NCBI GenBank assembly: GCA_013372975.1
Contig: JABXIS010000023.1
Coordinates: forward strand, 1 to 64,000
Direction of reading: 5' to 3'
DNA length: 64,000 nt
Source of the DNA: Alphaproteobacteria bacterium
Lineage (GTDB): Bacteria > Pseudomonadota > Alphaproteobacteria > Sphingomonadales > Kordiimonadaceae
Positions within the stretch are counted from its first letter, which is position 1. Each line of letters starts with the position of its first letter. The notes beneath the pieces are model-generated. The model was not told the DNA's origin and made no database searches. It was given only the letters and a program-made list of their open reading frames with translations. Below, one piece after another: positions 44,145 to 53,883 of this stretch. A program made the translations under genes and the position numbers.

Positions 44145-44158
44145 TTGATCTTCATCAA
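44145..44158. promoter_or_regulatory. FNR-type box upstream of the cold-shock gene
   Basis: TTGAT-CTTC-ATCAA matches the FNR/ANR consensus TTGAT-N4-ATCAA exactly and is a perfect inverted repeat. It lies about 140 bp upstream of the csp start codon. Confidence 0.6.
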
Positions 44159-44497
44159 GTAAGCAGCCCACCCAGAACAGTAAAAAGAAAAGGCCTTCAC
44201 GGATCGGGCGTTTAGGAACAGAGGGCAGAAACTGTTCCACAAGCGCATGGCAGAACCAAGGCCCTGAAGAAGCGGCACTAACCATCTCTCCCGCCGTTTT
44301 GGACGGAACAGTATTTTGGCCCTGTTGCACATTTCGCTTCCCGCTGTGATGTGGCCCGAATACAGCCCCTTGGTAAACCGGCCCGATTGCCGAAGGTTAC
44401 TGTTGGCGCCAGGTTTGATGCTCCCCCGCAAGAGCCTGCGCGCCAGCCGCAACCAACGCCCGTGACGGTGGATTAATATCCTCTTTTGTTCCAGATT

Positions 44498-44648
44498 GGG
44501 CCTGCACCGACTTCCCTGTTGGTCGCAGGCCCTTTCCCATTGTTGTTTTGGCACGAAATTCTTGAATGTTTGGCTTGGCCTGAGCGCCATTCTGAGTTAG
44601 GAGTGATCCTCAATTTTTGTGGAGGCCCTGCCCTTTTCCGGGCTTCCT
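44498..44648 (+). other. thrS leader region with two hairpins; no gene seen from 44005 to 44720
   Basis: The 716-bp stretch 44005-44720 holds no convincing gene; a 180-codon minus-strand frame (44048-44590) looks random. On the plus strand, two stable hairpins precede thrS. GGGCCTGC/GCAGGCCC (44498-44532) contains an inner stem ACCGAC/GTTGGT and is followed by a T-rich stretch. GGAGGCCC/GGGCTTCC lies at 44621-44648. They could be a terminator or attenuator in the thrS leader. Confidence 0.45.
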
Positions 44649-44720
44649 CCGTGAATAAGGGCAAGTTGCTCGACCAAACAATCAGCTACGAAGACAAGAC
44701 AGAGTTAAGGTGAAGTAGAA

Positions 44721-46751
44721 ATGAGCGATAATCTGGCTGCAAACGACAGCATCAATATCAAGCTCCCCGATGGTTCCTCGCGTGTAGCTGAGCGGGGCAC
44801 GACACCACTTGATATTGCCAAATCCATCGGCCCAGGCCTTGCCAAAGCAGCCATCGCTGCCAAGGTTGATGGCGAGCTGCGCGACCTGACTTTCCCGATG
44901 GACGCAGATGCTGATCTGGCCTTGATCACGCAGAAGGACGAAGCCGAGGCGCTTGATCTGGCGCGCCATGATTTCGCGCACGTTCTGGCCGAAGCCGTTC
45001 AGAACCTGTTCCCAGGCACACAGATCACGTTTGGCCCATCCACAAGCGATGGCTTCTATTATGATTTCGCGCCAAAGAACCGCCCGTTTACCGATGCCGA
45101 CCTCCCCGCGATTGAGGAAGAGATGCGCCGCATCATCAAGGCGAACAAGCCGCTGGTGCGTGAAGTTTGGGAAAAAGACCAACTGATCAGCCGCTGGCGC
45201 GACATGGGCGAGCATTTCAAGGCCGAGTGGGCCACAGAACTGCCGGATGATGCGGAGCTGACTGTTTATTGGGCCGGCGAACCGGGCAAGGATGGTTCAT
45301 GGATGGACATGTGCCGCGGGCCGCATCTGGCGTCCACTGGCAAGCTAGACCCTACGGCCTTCAAGCTCACTCGTGTTTCCGGCGCCTACTGGCGCGGCGA
45401 TCAGAATAATGAGCAACTGAGTCGCATCTACGGCACAGGCTGGCTCAATAAAAAACAGCTTAAGGAACACCTGCACCGTCTTGAGGAAGCCGCCAAGCGC
45501 GACCACCGCAAGCTTGGACAAGAGATGGACCTGTTTCACCTGCAGTCGGAAGCGCAAGGCTCAGTATTCTGGCACCAGAAGGGCTATATCATCTGGCGCC
45601 AGCTCGAATCCTATCTCCGCCGTCAGCAGGACACGTCCGGCTATAGCGAGGTAAAAACCCCGCAGCTGATGGATGTGAACCAATGGGAACGCTCCGGCCA
45701 CTGGGGCAAATATAGCGAAAACATGTTCGCTGTACCCGACGAAGTTCCGACAGCAGATGGCGAAAGCCCGGTTTTCAAAGGCGATGGCGACATGATGGCG
45801 CTCAAGCCGATGAACTGCCCGGCCCACGTACTGATCTTCAAGCAAGGCATCAAGTCATATCGTGATCTGCCGATCCGCATGGCCGAATTTGGCTGCTGCC
45901 ACCGAAACGAACCTCACGGTGCCCTGCACGGCATCATGCGCGTTCGCCAGTTCACACAGGATGATGCGCATATCTTCTGTAGTGAAGACCAGTTGATCGA
46001 TGAAATCGTTCGATTCTGTGACCTGTTGCACAAGGTCTATAGCGAGCTTGGCTTCGAGAAATATGAAATCAAACTGGCCCTGCGCCCTGAAAAGCGCTTT
46101 GGCTCTGACGAGGATTGGGACCGCGCGGAACAAATCCTGCGCGATGCTGTAGCAAAGGCTGGCCGCGACACAGAAGAGTTCGGCTGGGAAGAACTGGAAG
46201 GTGAAGGCGCTTTCTACGCACCCAAGCTGGAATTCCACCTGACAGACGCCATTGGCCGCACATGGCAGGTGGGCACCATTCAGGCTGATACAGTTCTGCC
46301 AGAACGCCTCGGTGCCACTTTCGTGGGTGAAGACGGCGAGCACCATCACCCTGTGATGTTGCACCGCGCCATCATCGGCACGTTCGAGCGCTTCATCGGT
46401 ATCATGATCGAACACTATGCTGGCAAGCTGCCGCTTTGGCTTGCGCCCGTTCAGGCGGTTGTTGCCACGATTGTTTCAGAGGCCGATAGCTATGCCGAGG
46501 AACTGGTGGCGAAACTGCGTGCTGCAGGCGTTCGTGTTGAAATCGACCTCCGGAACGAGAAGATCGGCTATAAAGTACGCGAACACAGCCACACCAAGGT
46601 GCCAAACGTTCTTGTGGTTGGCCGTAAGGAAGCCGAAGAAGGCACAGTAGCCCTTCGCCAGCTTGGTTCTGACCAGCACCAGAAGATGATGACGGCCGAG
46701 GAAGTGATCGAATATCTGTCTACCGAGGGCACCGCACCTGACCTTCGCTAA
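44721..46751 (+). CDS. thrS: threonyl-tRNA synthetase
   Basis: This 676-residue class II synthetase has an N-terminal TGS domain (residues about 8-70), the editing-domain-like SAD region with HDFAHVLAEAVQ, the catalytic core with the zinc Cys in MNCPAHVL (about residue 364), motif 2 region FGCCHRNEPHGALHG, motif 3 HHPVMLHRAIIGTFERFIG, and an anticodon-binding C-terminus (VVATIVSEADSYA). It charges tRNA-Thr with threonine and clears mischarged Ser. The leader upstream has two hairpins and the gene ends at a strong terminator. The family motif is MNCPGH, so the Ala variant is minor. Confidence 0.97.
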   Translation: MSDNLAANDSINIKLPDGSSRVAERGTTPLDIAKSIGPGLAKAAIAAKVDGELRDLTFPMDADADLALITQKDEAEALDLARHDFAHVLAEAVQNLFPGTQITFGPSTSDGFYYDFAPKNRPFTDADLPAIEEEMRRIIKANKPLVREVWEKDQLISRWRDMGEHFKAEWATELPDDAELTVYWAGEPGKDGSWMDMCRGPHLASTGKLDPTAFKLTRVSGAYWRGDQNNEQLSRIYGTGWLNKKQLKEHLHRLEEAAKRDHRKLGQEMDLFHLQSEAQGSVFWHQKGYIIWRQLESYLRRQQDTSGYSEVKTPQLMDVNQWERSGHWGKYSENMFAVPDEVPTADGESPVFKGDGDMMALKPMNCPAHVLIFKQGIKSYRDLPIRMAEFGCCHRNEPHGALHGIMRVRQFTQDDAHIFCSEDQLIDEIVRFCDLLHKVYSELGFEKYEIKLALRPEKRFGSDEDWDRAEQILRDAVAKAGRDTEEFGWEELEGEGAFYAPKLEFHLTDAIGRTWQVGTIQADTVLPERLGATFVGEDGEHHHPVMLHRAIIGTFERFIGIMIEHYAGKLPLWLAPVQAVVATIVSEADSYAEELVAKLRAAGVRVEIDLRNEKIGYKVREHSHTKVPNVLVVGRKEAEEGTVALRQLGSDQHQKMMTAEEVIEYLSTEGTAPDLR

Positions 46752-46770
46752 TAGGCAAAACCAGAAAAGC

Positions 46771-46808
46771 AAAACACCCCTTACCCCCGTGGCTTGAGGG
46801 GTGTTTCT
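46771..46808. terminator. bidirectional terminator between thrS and hrpB
   Basis: AAAACACCCCTTA / TTGAGGGGTGTTTC forms a strong stem followed by Ts on the plus strand and T-rich sequence on the minus strand. Confidence 0.85.
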
Positions 46809-46831
46809 TTAGAAAACTCCTACTTGCCAAT

Positions 46832-49312
46832 TCAGCCTGACAGTTTTCCTTTTGGTTTGGCACGCGCTGTCGCTTGTGCTCCCGCTGGATCATCTGGCCA
46901 AAAATGGCGCGGATACCGTCCCTTCATTTCTTTGGCTACTGCAGCCCATGAGCCGCGCCAAAACCCGGGCAAATCCCTGGTCATCTGTATCGGGCGATGC
47001 GCTGGCGAGAGAAGAATTACCAAAAGTGGCGTCTTTCCTCCCATGATAGTCGGGTGTTTAATCAGCCCAAAGAGTTCCTGTACGCGAACCTCAATGGCCG
47101 GTGCTGTCTCATGGCCATAATTGATTGGAAGGCGGGACCCGGTAGGTGCTTCAAAATGAGATGGTAGCAAGCTATCGACCTGTGATCTTAATTCCCACGG
47201 TAACAACGCCGCGAGGGCGCCTTCAAGCATATCATGGGTGACCTTCGAAACTGCGGTGACGTCATATATAGAGGGTAGCAACCAGTTCGAAACATCGTTT
47301 CCCAAGGCACGATCGCTCAGGTTTGGCCATGGCGCGCCCAGCGCTTCATGCAAATAGGTTACACGAGCGCGTAGCGCCAACTGCGTTTTGGTCCACGGCA
47401 AGGCATCCGGGCCAAGTTCTTCGATGCCGGTACACAGAAGTGCTGCTGCCGCTTCTGTGTCCTTGATCTTGGCCGAAGCATCCGAAAGAACCACCTGTTC
47501 AAAGGCCCGCACCCTGCGTGCTCGTACACTGCGAGAGCCGCGATCAAATTCAAGACGCGTTTCCTCGACAATTTGGCCTGAGAATGCCTCTTCAATCTCC
47601 CCAATGTCTATTGGTGCAGCGGCACGAATTCGCCCACTTGCCGCCTGCCCGCCAATATCAGTCACCACAAGGAACTTGTGTTTTGCCAGCGCATCTGTTG
47701 CAGGCAGGATAGCCGCACGGCCATTTGCAAGACGGTAACGACCGGGTGCTCCCGCCGCTTGCGCGAGGCGATCAGGATAAGCATTGGCAAGTATCTGTCC
47801 GATACTCATCTTCCCACCACCCGAGTTCATGCCCGGTGCACGCCCCGCCAGCTTCACCCACCGGCTTGCCAGCGCTCTGGCGTCCCGGGCTCTGGGGGTT
47901 TTATCACTACGGAAGAGGTGCAATCGGTGTTCAATGTCTATGGCCTCGCCCCCCAACCCATGCTCGGATAACAGCGCTGCAATTTCAGCCGCCTCCTTTG
48001 CCTGTCCACTGGCGTGCGCGCGAAGGATCATATGCGCCAACCGCGGATGGATGGGAAAAGCCGCCAGTGCACGCCCCTCTTCCGTTATCTGTCCGTGGCT
48101 GTTTATGGCATTCAATTTTCTGAGGAGCGCCCTGGCTTCTGCCCAAGCCGGCCCAGGCGGTTGGCTGGGGAATTGCATCTGCGTGGGGTCAGCAACGCCC
48201 CAAGCCGCCAAGTTTAGCGCTAGCGCCGCGAGGTCCGCTGCAAGGATTTCAGGCGTATCGAAGGCCCGCAAGGCTGCGGTCTGACCCTTGCCCCATAGGC
48301 GATAGCACACGCCGTCTTCCGTGCGGCCAGCGCGGCCCTGCCTTTGCGTAGCAGCCGCCTGTGAAATGTTTCTGGTCTCCAACCGCGTGAGCGCAGTGGC
48401 GGGTTCGAATACCGGTACCCGTGCAAGCCCACTGTCAATCACTACGCGGATACCCTCAATGGTCAGGGAAGTTTGCGCAATCGTTGTTGCCAGAACAACC
48501 TTGCGTCGACCTTCTGACGCGGGTGCAATGGCCCGGTCCTGTTCCCTTGGAGAGAGGCGTCCAAAAAGCGGTACAACATCCACAGTATGCGGAACCTTGC
48601 CGGAAAGGCGTTCCGCGACACGACGAATTTCCGCTTCACCCGGTAAAAACACAAGGATTGACCCGCGTTCGTCTACGAGCGCCTTGTTCACTGTGAAGAC
48701 TATATGGTCCTCAATCCGAACGTCAGCTTTTGCTGGCACATAACGCGTTTCCACCGGGTAAGCACGTCCTTCGCTTTCCACAATAGGTGCATCTGCGAGC
48801 ATCTCTGATATCGCTGTGCCATCAAGCGTTGCCGACATGACAAGAATGCGCAGGTCCGGCCGCAGGACGGCACAATCAAGCGCTAGGGCTAACCCCAGAT
48901 CGCCATCCAGGCTACGTTCGTGAAACTCGTCAAAGATCACCGCCGCGACCCCATCCAGCTCAGGGTCGTCAAGGATCATACGGGTAAAAACACCCTCTGT
49001 TACCACTTCGATCTTTGTCTTTGGGCCTACACGCGCATCCAGCCGCACACGATAACCAACCGTTTCGCCCACATCTTCACCCAATGATGCCGCCATCCAG
49101 TGCGCTGCTGCCCGCGCCGCAATGCGCCTAGGCTCCAGCATAATGATACGCCCCTCTGCTCGCCAGCCTGCATCCAGTAGATACAAAGGCACACGTGTGG
49201 TTTTACCAGCACCCGGTGCTGCCACCAGAACAGCAAAACTGTTATCACGCAGCGTTTGGGCCAGCTCCGGCAAAACGGTATCAATCGGGAGAGGAGAGCC
49301 AATGTTGGTCAT
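46832..49312 (-). CDS. hrpB: ATP-dependent RNA helicase HrpB (DEAH-type)
   Basis: This 826-residue DExH-box helicase of HrpB type has Walker A as APGAGKTTRVPLYLL (about residue 35), motif II as FDEFHERS (about 125), motif III MSATLDG, and motif VI QRQGRAGR. These are followed by the HA2-like domain and the C-terminal HrpB domain (ending PRHFWPDDP). Length matches the family (about 820). The cellular role is not well defined; such helicases act on RNA. It is transcribed convergently with thrS. Confidence 0.95.
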   Translation of the reverse strand: MTNIGSPLPIDTVLPELAQTLRDNSFAVLVAAPGAGKTTRVPLYLLDAGWRAEGRIIMLEPRRIAARAAAHWMAASLGEDVGETVGYRVRLDARVGPKTKIEVVTEGVFTRMILDDPELDGVAAVIFDEFHERSLDGDLGLALALDCAVLRPDLRILVMSATLDGTAISEMLADAPIVESEGRAYPVETRYVPAKADVRIEDHIVFTVNKALVDERGSILVFLPGEAEIRRVAERLSGKVPHTVDVVPLFGRLSPREQDRAIAPASEGRRKVVLATTIAQTSLTIEGIRVVIDSGLARVPVFEPATALTRLETRNISQAAATQRQGRAGRTEDGVCYRLWGKGQTAALRAFDTPEILAADLAALALNLAAWGVADPTQMQFPSQPPGPAWAEARALLRKLNAINSHGQITEEGRALAAFPIHPRLAHMILRAHASGQAKEAAEIAALLSEHGLGGEAIDIEHRLHLFRSDKTPRARDARALASRWVKLAGRAPGMNSGGGKMSIGQILANAYPDRLAQAAGAPGRYRLANGRAAILPATDALAKHKFLVVTDIGGQAASGRIRAAAPIDIGEIEEAFSGQIVEETRLEFDRGSRSVRARRVRAFEQVVLSDASAKIKDTEAAAALLCTGIEELGPDALPWTKTQLALRARVTYLHEALGAPWPNLSDRALGNDVSNWLLPSIYDVTAVSKVTHDMLEGALAALLPWELRSQVDSLLPSHFEAPTGSRLPINYGHETAPAIEVRVQELFGLIKHPTIMGGKTPLLVILLSPAHRPIQMTRDLPGFWRGSWAAVAKEMKGRYPRHFWPDDPAGAQATARAKPKGKLSG

Positions 49313-49453
49313 AGACTCTACATAGGTGAAACATAAGGTAAAGCCAACGACATTTGCCTACCTCATGACTGTCGTTGCCCGAAAGTAAGCCGGAAGGATA
49401 TCGATCCTCATAAAAAGCGAGAAATCAGGCACTCATTCAACAAAGCAAAGGGA

Positions 49454-49466
49454 GCGCTTTCTGACC
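49454..49466 (+). repeat. 13-bp direct repeat, left copy (possible island edge)
   Basis: GCGCTTTCTGACC occurs here and again at 59797-59809. It lies between hrpB and the last gene of the D-peptide operon and is followed by a small GACCA/TGGTC hairpin. A 13-mer repeat alone is not significant in 64 kb; its position is what is suggestive. Confidence 0.35.
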
Positions 49467-49474
49467 AAGAGTGG

Positions 49475-49828
49475 TCATCGGTTAATCGAAATGACAGTTG
49501 AAAAAGCCTTAAGCACTTCAATTATTTCCCGCGCATGCGAGGGGCTGCCATCCCATACCTCCTCGCAAGCCCGATGGATATCTGCCAAGCAAAATGCGGC
49601 ATGCTCTTTCTCTTGCCTCTCGGCTTCCGCTAGAAACCGGAGCAAGGAAAACACACGCGGTGTGACCTTTGTAATACGGCCGTTCTTGATCTTGTTCACC
49701 CAGCCCTGAGATACGTTGCAGCGCCTGGCAAGTTCCTGCTCAGTCAGTCCGAGGCGTTTCAGATAACGCACCATGAGGTCGCTCGCATGCTCAATTTCTT
49801 GATTGCCTGTTTGACCATATTTCCCCAT
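49475..49828 (-). CDS. small HTH (Xre-like) protein
   Basis: This 117-residue protein has a helix-turn-helix at about residues 25-55 (RYLKRLGLTEQELARRCNVS, WVNKIKNGRI) and a helical C-terminus. It resembles Cro/C1-type DNA-binding proteins. It starts 17 bp after the deacylase gene on the same strand, so it is probably the last gene of the D-peptide operon and may act as a local regulator. The target is unknown. Confidence 0.8.
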   Translation of the reverse strand: MGKYGQTGNQEIEHASDLMVRYLKRLGLTEQELARRCNVSQGWVNKIKNGRITKVTPRVFSLLRFLAEAERQEKEHAAFCLADIHRACEEVWDGSPSHAREIIEVLKAFSTVISINR

Positions 49829-49845
49829 GTCGGCAAATTGCTGCG

Positions 49846-51384
49846 TTAGTGCTGTCGCGCCAAAGAATTTCCTGCAAGATGACCGGTCAGTTGCCCCTGC
49901 CGAATGGCGAGTTTTCCGTTCACGAGCAGATATTGTACGCCTACAGAAGGCTTTGCGGGTTGCGCATATGTCGCGATCGGCCCGAACACTTGCGGGTCAA
50001 ACAGCAAGACATCTGCAAATGCTCCCTCGGAAATCACACCGCGGTTGACCAGCCCAAAGGTACGGGCAGTCAACAATGTTGATTTGTGCACAAAATCCTC
50101 AAGTGGCAACAAGGAAAGTTCGTCAACATACCGCCTGAATTTGTTTGGGAAACTGGCATATTTGCGGGGGTGTCCTGCCCCGCCATCCGAACTGGTCATG
50201 ACCCAAGGTTGCGCCATAAACGCCTGAATATCATCTTCATGCATATTGAAGGATGCAATACCAGCATCTCCTTCATGCAGAATATAGTCGGCCGCTGCGA
50301 TGGCGCTTTCCCCTCTGACTTCGGCAAAATGGGCAAGCGTTTGACCCCGCCACTCAAACTTGCCACCGGTAAGCAATATCGCCTCAGCGCCGCCACGCCT
50401 GCGAAGATTTTCCCACATTTGTTCGTGGATCCGACCTTTGCTTTCTGGTGCCTTCAAGCGCGCCAGCATCTGAATGCGCCCTCCAGCCATCGCCCAACGC
50501 GGCACCAGGGCATTACTGATGCGTGTCCCAGACGCCCGCCACGGATATTGATCAGCTGTAACACGGATGCCTTCTGCCCGGGCAGCATCAATGCGGGCAA
50601 TAACTTCATTGCTTTGCCCCCACACATCCACACCAAGGGCCTTGATATGCGCGATATGAACCGGTACGCCAGCAATCCGCCCCACTTCGATCGCTTCCTC
50701 AATCGCCGCTTGAAGCCCGATCGAATAGTTGCTTTCGTCACGGATGTGAGTTTCATACACGCCGCCGAATCCTGCTGCGACACGTGCCAACTCAACCACT
50801 TCTTCCGTTTTGGCAAAACTGCCCGGTGCATAGAAAAGCCCAGAGGAAACCCCTAATGCCCCAGCCTTCATGCTGGTGATAACCAGTTTTTTCATTTCTG
50901 CCAGTTCTTGTGGGGTTGGCTCTCGCGCATCCATCCCCAGTACCTGCCGACGCACTGTACCGTGGCCCACGAAGAGCGCCATGTTTGCCCCCAGCCCTCG
51001 CTGTGCAAGTTCACCCAGGGCCGCGCCCACATCCGATGGGCCCTTGCCGTCATTCCCGGAAAAAACTGTTGTAATGCCCTGTGTCAGGTAGCTTTCAAGG
51101 AGGATGCCCCCCTGTGCTCCGCGCTCGTCCCAGGCGTGGGTATGGGGATCGATGAAGCCGGGCGTGACGACCAGCCCCTCCGCATCAATAACGTCTTTGG
51201 CGTCGAAGCCTTCTCGATCAGGTCCTACATAAACGATCCGATCTCCCTCGATACCTATGACAAGGCGCTGGCCCGCAGCCCCGGTGCCGTCAATGACCAA
51301 TCCATTTCGGATCAATAAATCCCACTTGTCGTTGGCATGAAGGGATGAGGAGATGAAAATCAATAACAGCAGGAAACACCGCAT
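49846..51384 (-). CDS. secreted N-acyl-D-amino-acid deacylase (D-aminoacylase)
   Basis: This amidohydrolase of about 512 residues has a signal peptide (MRCFLLLLIFISSSLHA), so it acts in the periplasm. The metal-site pattern of the D-aminoacylase subgroup is visible: HTH in FIDPHTHAW (about residue 86), a His in YETHIRDES, HIAH, and the Asp in SSDGGAGHP. The family hydrolyses N-acyl-D-amino acids to D-amino acids. The start at 51384 has a GGGGGA ribosome binding site and is 1 bp from the stop of the M14 gene. Together with dadA it forms a D-amino acid catabolic route. Confidence 0.88.
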   Translation of the reverse strand: MRCFLLLLIFISSSLHANDKWDLLIRNGLVIDGTGAAGQRLVIGIEGDRIVYVGPDREGFDAKDVIDAEGLVVTPGFIDPHTHAWDERGAQGGILLESYLTQGITTVFSGNDGKGPSDVGAALGELAQRGLGANMALFVGHGTVRRQVLGMDAREPTPQELAEMKKLVITSMKAGALGVSSGLFYAPGSFAKTEEVVELARVAAGFGGVYETHIRDESNYSIGLQAAIEEAIEVGRIAGVPVHIAHIKALGVDVWGQSNEVIARIDAARAEGIRVTADQYPWRASGTRISNALVPRWAMAGGRIQMLARLKAPESKGRIHEQMWENLRRRGGAEAILLTGGKFEWRGQTLAHFAEVRGESAIAAADYILHEGDAGIASFNMHEDDIQAFMAQPWVMTSSDGGAGHPRKYASFPNKFRRYVDELSLLPLEDFVHKSTLLTARTFGLVNRGVISEGAFADVLLFDPQVFGPIATYAQPAKPSVGVQYLLVNGKLAIRQGQLTGHLAGNSLARQH

Positions 51385-51385
51385 C

Positions 51386-52573
51386 TCATTCCCCCACAGC
51401 TTTGCGTTCAAGAAGGTTTTTCATCAACTCTTCCGCAAATATCCGGGCAGAGTTGGCAATTGCCTGTCGATCGGTCTCGTCCCCCACTTCATAGGTGATG
51501 GCTGGCACACCAAATGTCGTGAACACATAATTTTTGGAGGTAGGCGTTTCAGTGACCGGCCGTTCAGCATATTCAAAGGGATACACCCCTTCTCTTGCTT
51601 CAGCGTCTGAGAGCCAAGCCCTCGTCAATCCTTCAGGGTTTGTCCGTTCATTGTCTGCCTGAACGTAAAAGACGTTCCGCCTTGTGGAATGAAAATCCGA
51701 GAAAAACCAAATCCGATCATCCTCATGGAAACGCTCAAGCTCACGCCGGATGGCTTGTGTTTCGGGCTGGGTAAACTTCACCCAGTCTCGGTTAAGGTCG
51801 ATATCACCAAGGCTATGACGCCAATGCCCCTGCTGTACGCCATCGGGGTTAAGTTCTGGTACGATGATAACGCCAAATTGCTGCCTGAACATCCGCGCAG
51901 TTTCGGTGTCGCTCATGATGGTTTCACTGAATGCAAGAAGGGCCAGCGCACCGGTTACCTCAGGTGGGTGCTGCCGACCGATCAGGACGATATAGTCACG
52001 CGAACCATCTTCGGCCGAGGATTCCAGTTTGTAGAGCGGCAGCCCCCCTTTTGATTGCCCCAACACAGACAGTTGCATCTTTGCATTTTCTGCCATGGCT
52101 GCAGCCCATGCCTGATGTCCTTGATGTGTGAAAACCTCCTGAGCAGACACGTGCAAGATCTGGGATTGCGTGCCCAATGACAAACGGATCACCCTGTCGT
52201 TTAATGATTTCACGGCTTCAGAAGCCAGAAAATACCAGTGTATGCCGTCCCGACTGACCTTGGGCCAATACCGGTGTTTTGCATGCTGGTAAACTAGATC
52301 CAGGGTAACCTCTACCTGTTGGTTTGGTTCAATCCGGAAGCTATACCATGGACTAGGGTTTATGGGCGGTTCATCCTCGGGGGTGATCAACAGACGGACA
52401 GTTCCGTCACCTTGCATTTCACAGCCATTGATCCGACCCGCATCGAAGTCAGAGCGCACCACAAACTGGTCATACGAACACACACGCTGAGGCGTGTCTT
52501 CCGCCTGAATGCCCGCAAGGCCGATCAAACCCGCTATCAATGCACCCAAAATTCCTCGCAGATTAACAATCAT
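51386..52573 (-). CDS. secreted M14-family zinc carboxypeptidase
   Basis: This 395-residue metallopeptidase starts with a signal peptide (ILGALIAGLIGLAGIQAE). An N-terminal beta domain resembling the one of cytosolic-type M14 carboxypeptidases precedes the catalytic domain with the zinc ligands HxxE in GRQHPPEVTG and His in SDFHST, the DLNRDW substrate-binding segment, and the catalytic Glu in TYEVGDE. It removes C-terminal residues from peptides. It is translationally linked on both sides: ATGA overlap with dadA and 1 bp from the deacylase gene. A role in trimming imported peptides is inferred. Confidence 0.88.
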   Translation of the reverse strand: MIVNLRGILGALIAGLIGLAGIQAEDTPQRVCSYDQFVVRSDFDAGRINGCEMQGDGTVRLLITPEDEPPINPSPWYSFRIEPNQQVEVTLDLVYQHAKHRYWPKVSRDGIHWYFLASEAVKSLNDRVIRLSLGTQSQILHVSAQEVFTHQGHQAWAAAMAENAKMQLSVLGQSKGGLPLYKLESSAEDGSRDYIVLIGRQHPPEVTGALALLAFSETIMSDTETARMFRQQFGVIIVPELNPDGVQQGHWRHSLGDIDLNRDWVKFTQPETQAIRRELERFHEDDRIWFFSDFHSTRRNVFYVQADNERTNPEGLTRAWLSDAEAREGVYPFEYAERPVTETPTSKNYVFTTFGVPAITYEVGDETDRQAIANSARIFAEELMKNLLERKAVGE

Positions 52574-53811
52574 GCGGCCACTCCCTTTTCGTTATTTCGA
52601 CGTTTCTCAAGCATGAGATCTGCGAGCCGGTCAGCACTGCCACAGGCGAAGGTCCAGCCGAACATGCCGTGGCCGCAATTCAGATAGAGGCCTGCCATCC
52701 TGCTTTTGCCAGTAATCGGCAATCCATCGGGTGTCATTGGGCGAATGCCGGCCCACCCAGAACAGGCATGATCGTAATCACCCACGAACGGCAATGCTTC
52801 CTGGGCAGTCTGCTTTAGCAACTTCAACCTATCTTCCTTCAGCGACGTGTCTGTGCCATCGAAGTCGGCCAATCCTGCCACTCTTATTTCATTGTCAAGC
52901 GGCGCGAAAACTATTCTTTTGTCGGCGTCCGTCAAACTAAGCCCTAAGCCCATGCTCTCTGAAGCGGGCATGGAAAAACTATAGCCTTTTACCGGCATGA
53001 TTGGCGCATGGATGCCATATCTCTCCAGAAGCGGCCTGGCTCCAGCACCCAATGCAACGACTACTGCATCGGCCGTAAAGTCACCCCCGCTTGTGGTGAC
53101 CCCAACAGCACGATCACTGTCCGTAAGCAATCCGCGGATGCGACGTTTCAGTTTGATCTCAACGCCATATTGGCTACTGCAAATCATGGCCAACGCTTCC
53201 GTAAAGCGGCGCGCATCCCCGACGGCATCATCAGGGGAATAGATACCTCCGGCAATTGTCGGTAACTGGTCATCTAGGCCTGATGCCAGACCATGACATT
53301 CGCTTGGTGACAGAGCATAGACGTTTAGCCCTGCCCTTTTCTTGATCTCGGCCTTGGCCCGCATAGCATTGAAAGCACGAAGGCTCCTGGTCACAACGAG
53401 CTTACCAGCAACCCGGTGCCGAAAAGAAATGTTATGCTTGCCCAACAAAGAATTCAGGGCTGCACGCGATTCAAGAGCCAAGGTAATTGCGGACTTGAGG
53501 TCGCGTGTTCGAAAGGGAGCAAAACTATGCCCCAACAATTTGATGCCCCACCGCATCAGTTGGCGATCGAACGGACAGTTAAACCGAATAGCCGAATTCC
53601 GGCCCAACAATATCCCAGGGAGGGATGCCACCATCTGCGGCGAGGCGAGGGGGTCAACAAAACTGTAGGAAAGTTGGCCGCCGTTTGCGAAACTCGCGCC
53701 GGCCGCGACCGAGCAAGCCTGGTCAACAACCGTAACCTTGCACCCTTTTCGGGCCAACTCATATGCCGTGGTTATTCCCACAACACCCGCACCAAGAACG
53801 AGAATACGCAT
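52570..53811 (-). CDS. dadA: D-amino acid dehydrogenase (DadA-type)
   Basis: This 413-residue FAD protein of the DAO family has the N-terminal Rossmann motif VLGAGVVGITTAYELA, the DadA-like GASFANGGQLSYS, and a C-terminal FAD/substrate segment GYSFSMP...WAGIRPMTPDGLP. DadA-type enzymes oxidise D-amino acids to 2-oxo acids and ammonia and pass electrons to the respiratory chain. It directly follows the TonB receptor and overlaps the M14 gene (ATGA), placing it inside the D-peptide operon. No alanine racemase gene (dadX) is adjacent. Confidence 0.93.
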   Translation of the reverse strand: MRILVLGAGVVGITTAYELARKGCKVTVVDQACSVAAGASFANGGQLSYSFVDPLASPQMVASLPGILLGRNSAIRFNCPFDRQLMRWGIKLLGHSFAPFRTRDLKSAITLALESRAALNSLLGKHNISFRHRVAGKLVVTRSLRAFNAMRAKAEIKKRAGLNVYALSPSECHGLASGLDDQLPTIAGGIYSPDDAVGDARRFTEALAMICSSQYGVEIKLKRRIRGLLTDSDRAVGVTTSGGDFTADAVVVALGAGARPLLERYGIHAPIMPVKGYSFSMPASESMGLGLSLTDADKRIVFAPLDNEIRVAGLADFDGTDTSLKEDRLKLLKQTAQEALPFVGDYDHACSGWAGIRPMTPDGLPITGKSRMAGLYLNCGHGMFGWTFACGSADRLADLMLEKRRNNEKGVAA

Positions 53812-53883
53812 AATCCTGATCCTGCCTGCTATTGGTATGAAAACCGGGGCCTGTGACCAGCCCCGGCCTCAATCACTCAGGGC

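Noticed and set aside
44048-44590. 180-codon minus-strand reading frame upstream of the cold-shock gene
   Set aside because: Composition is random-like (many Arg/Trp/Cys), it has no ribosome binding site, it overlaps the csp start in the same reading frame with no family match, and it covers leader hairpins.
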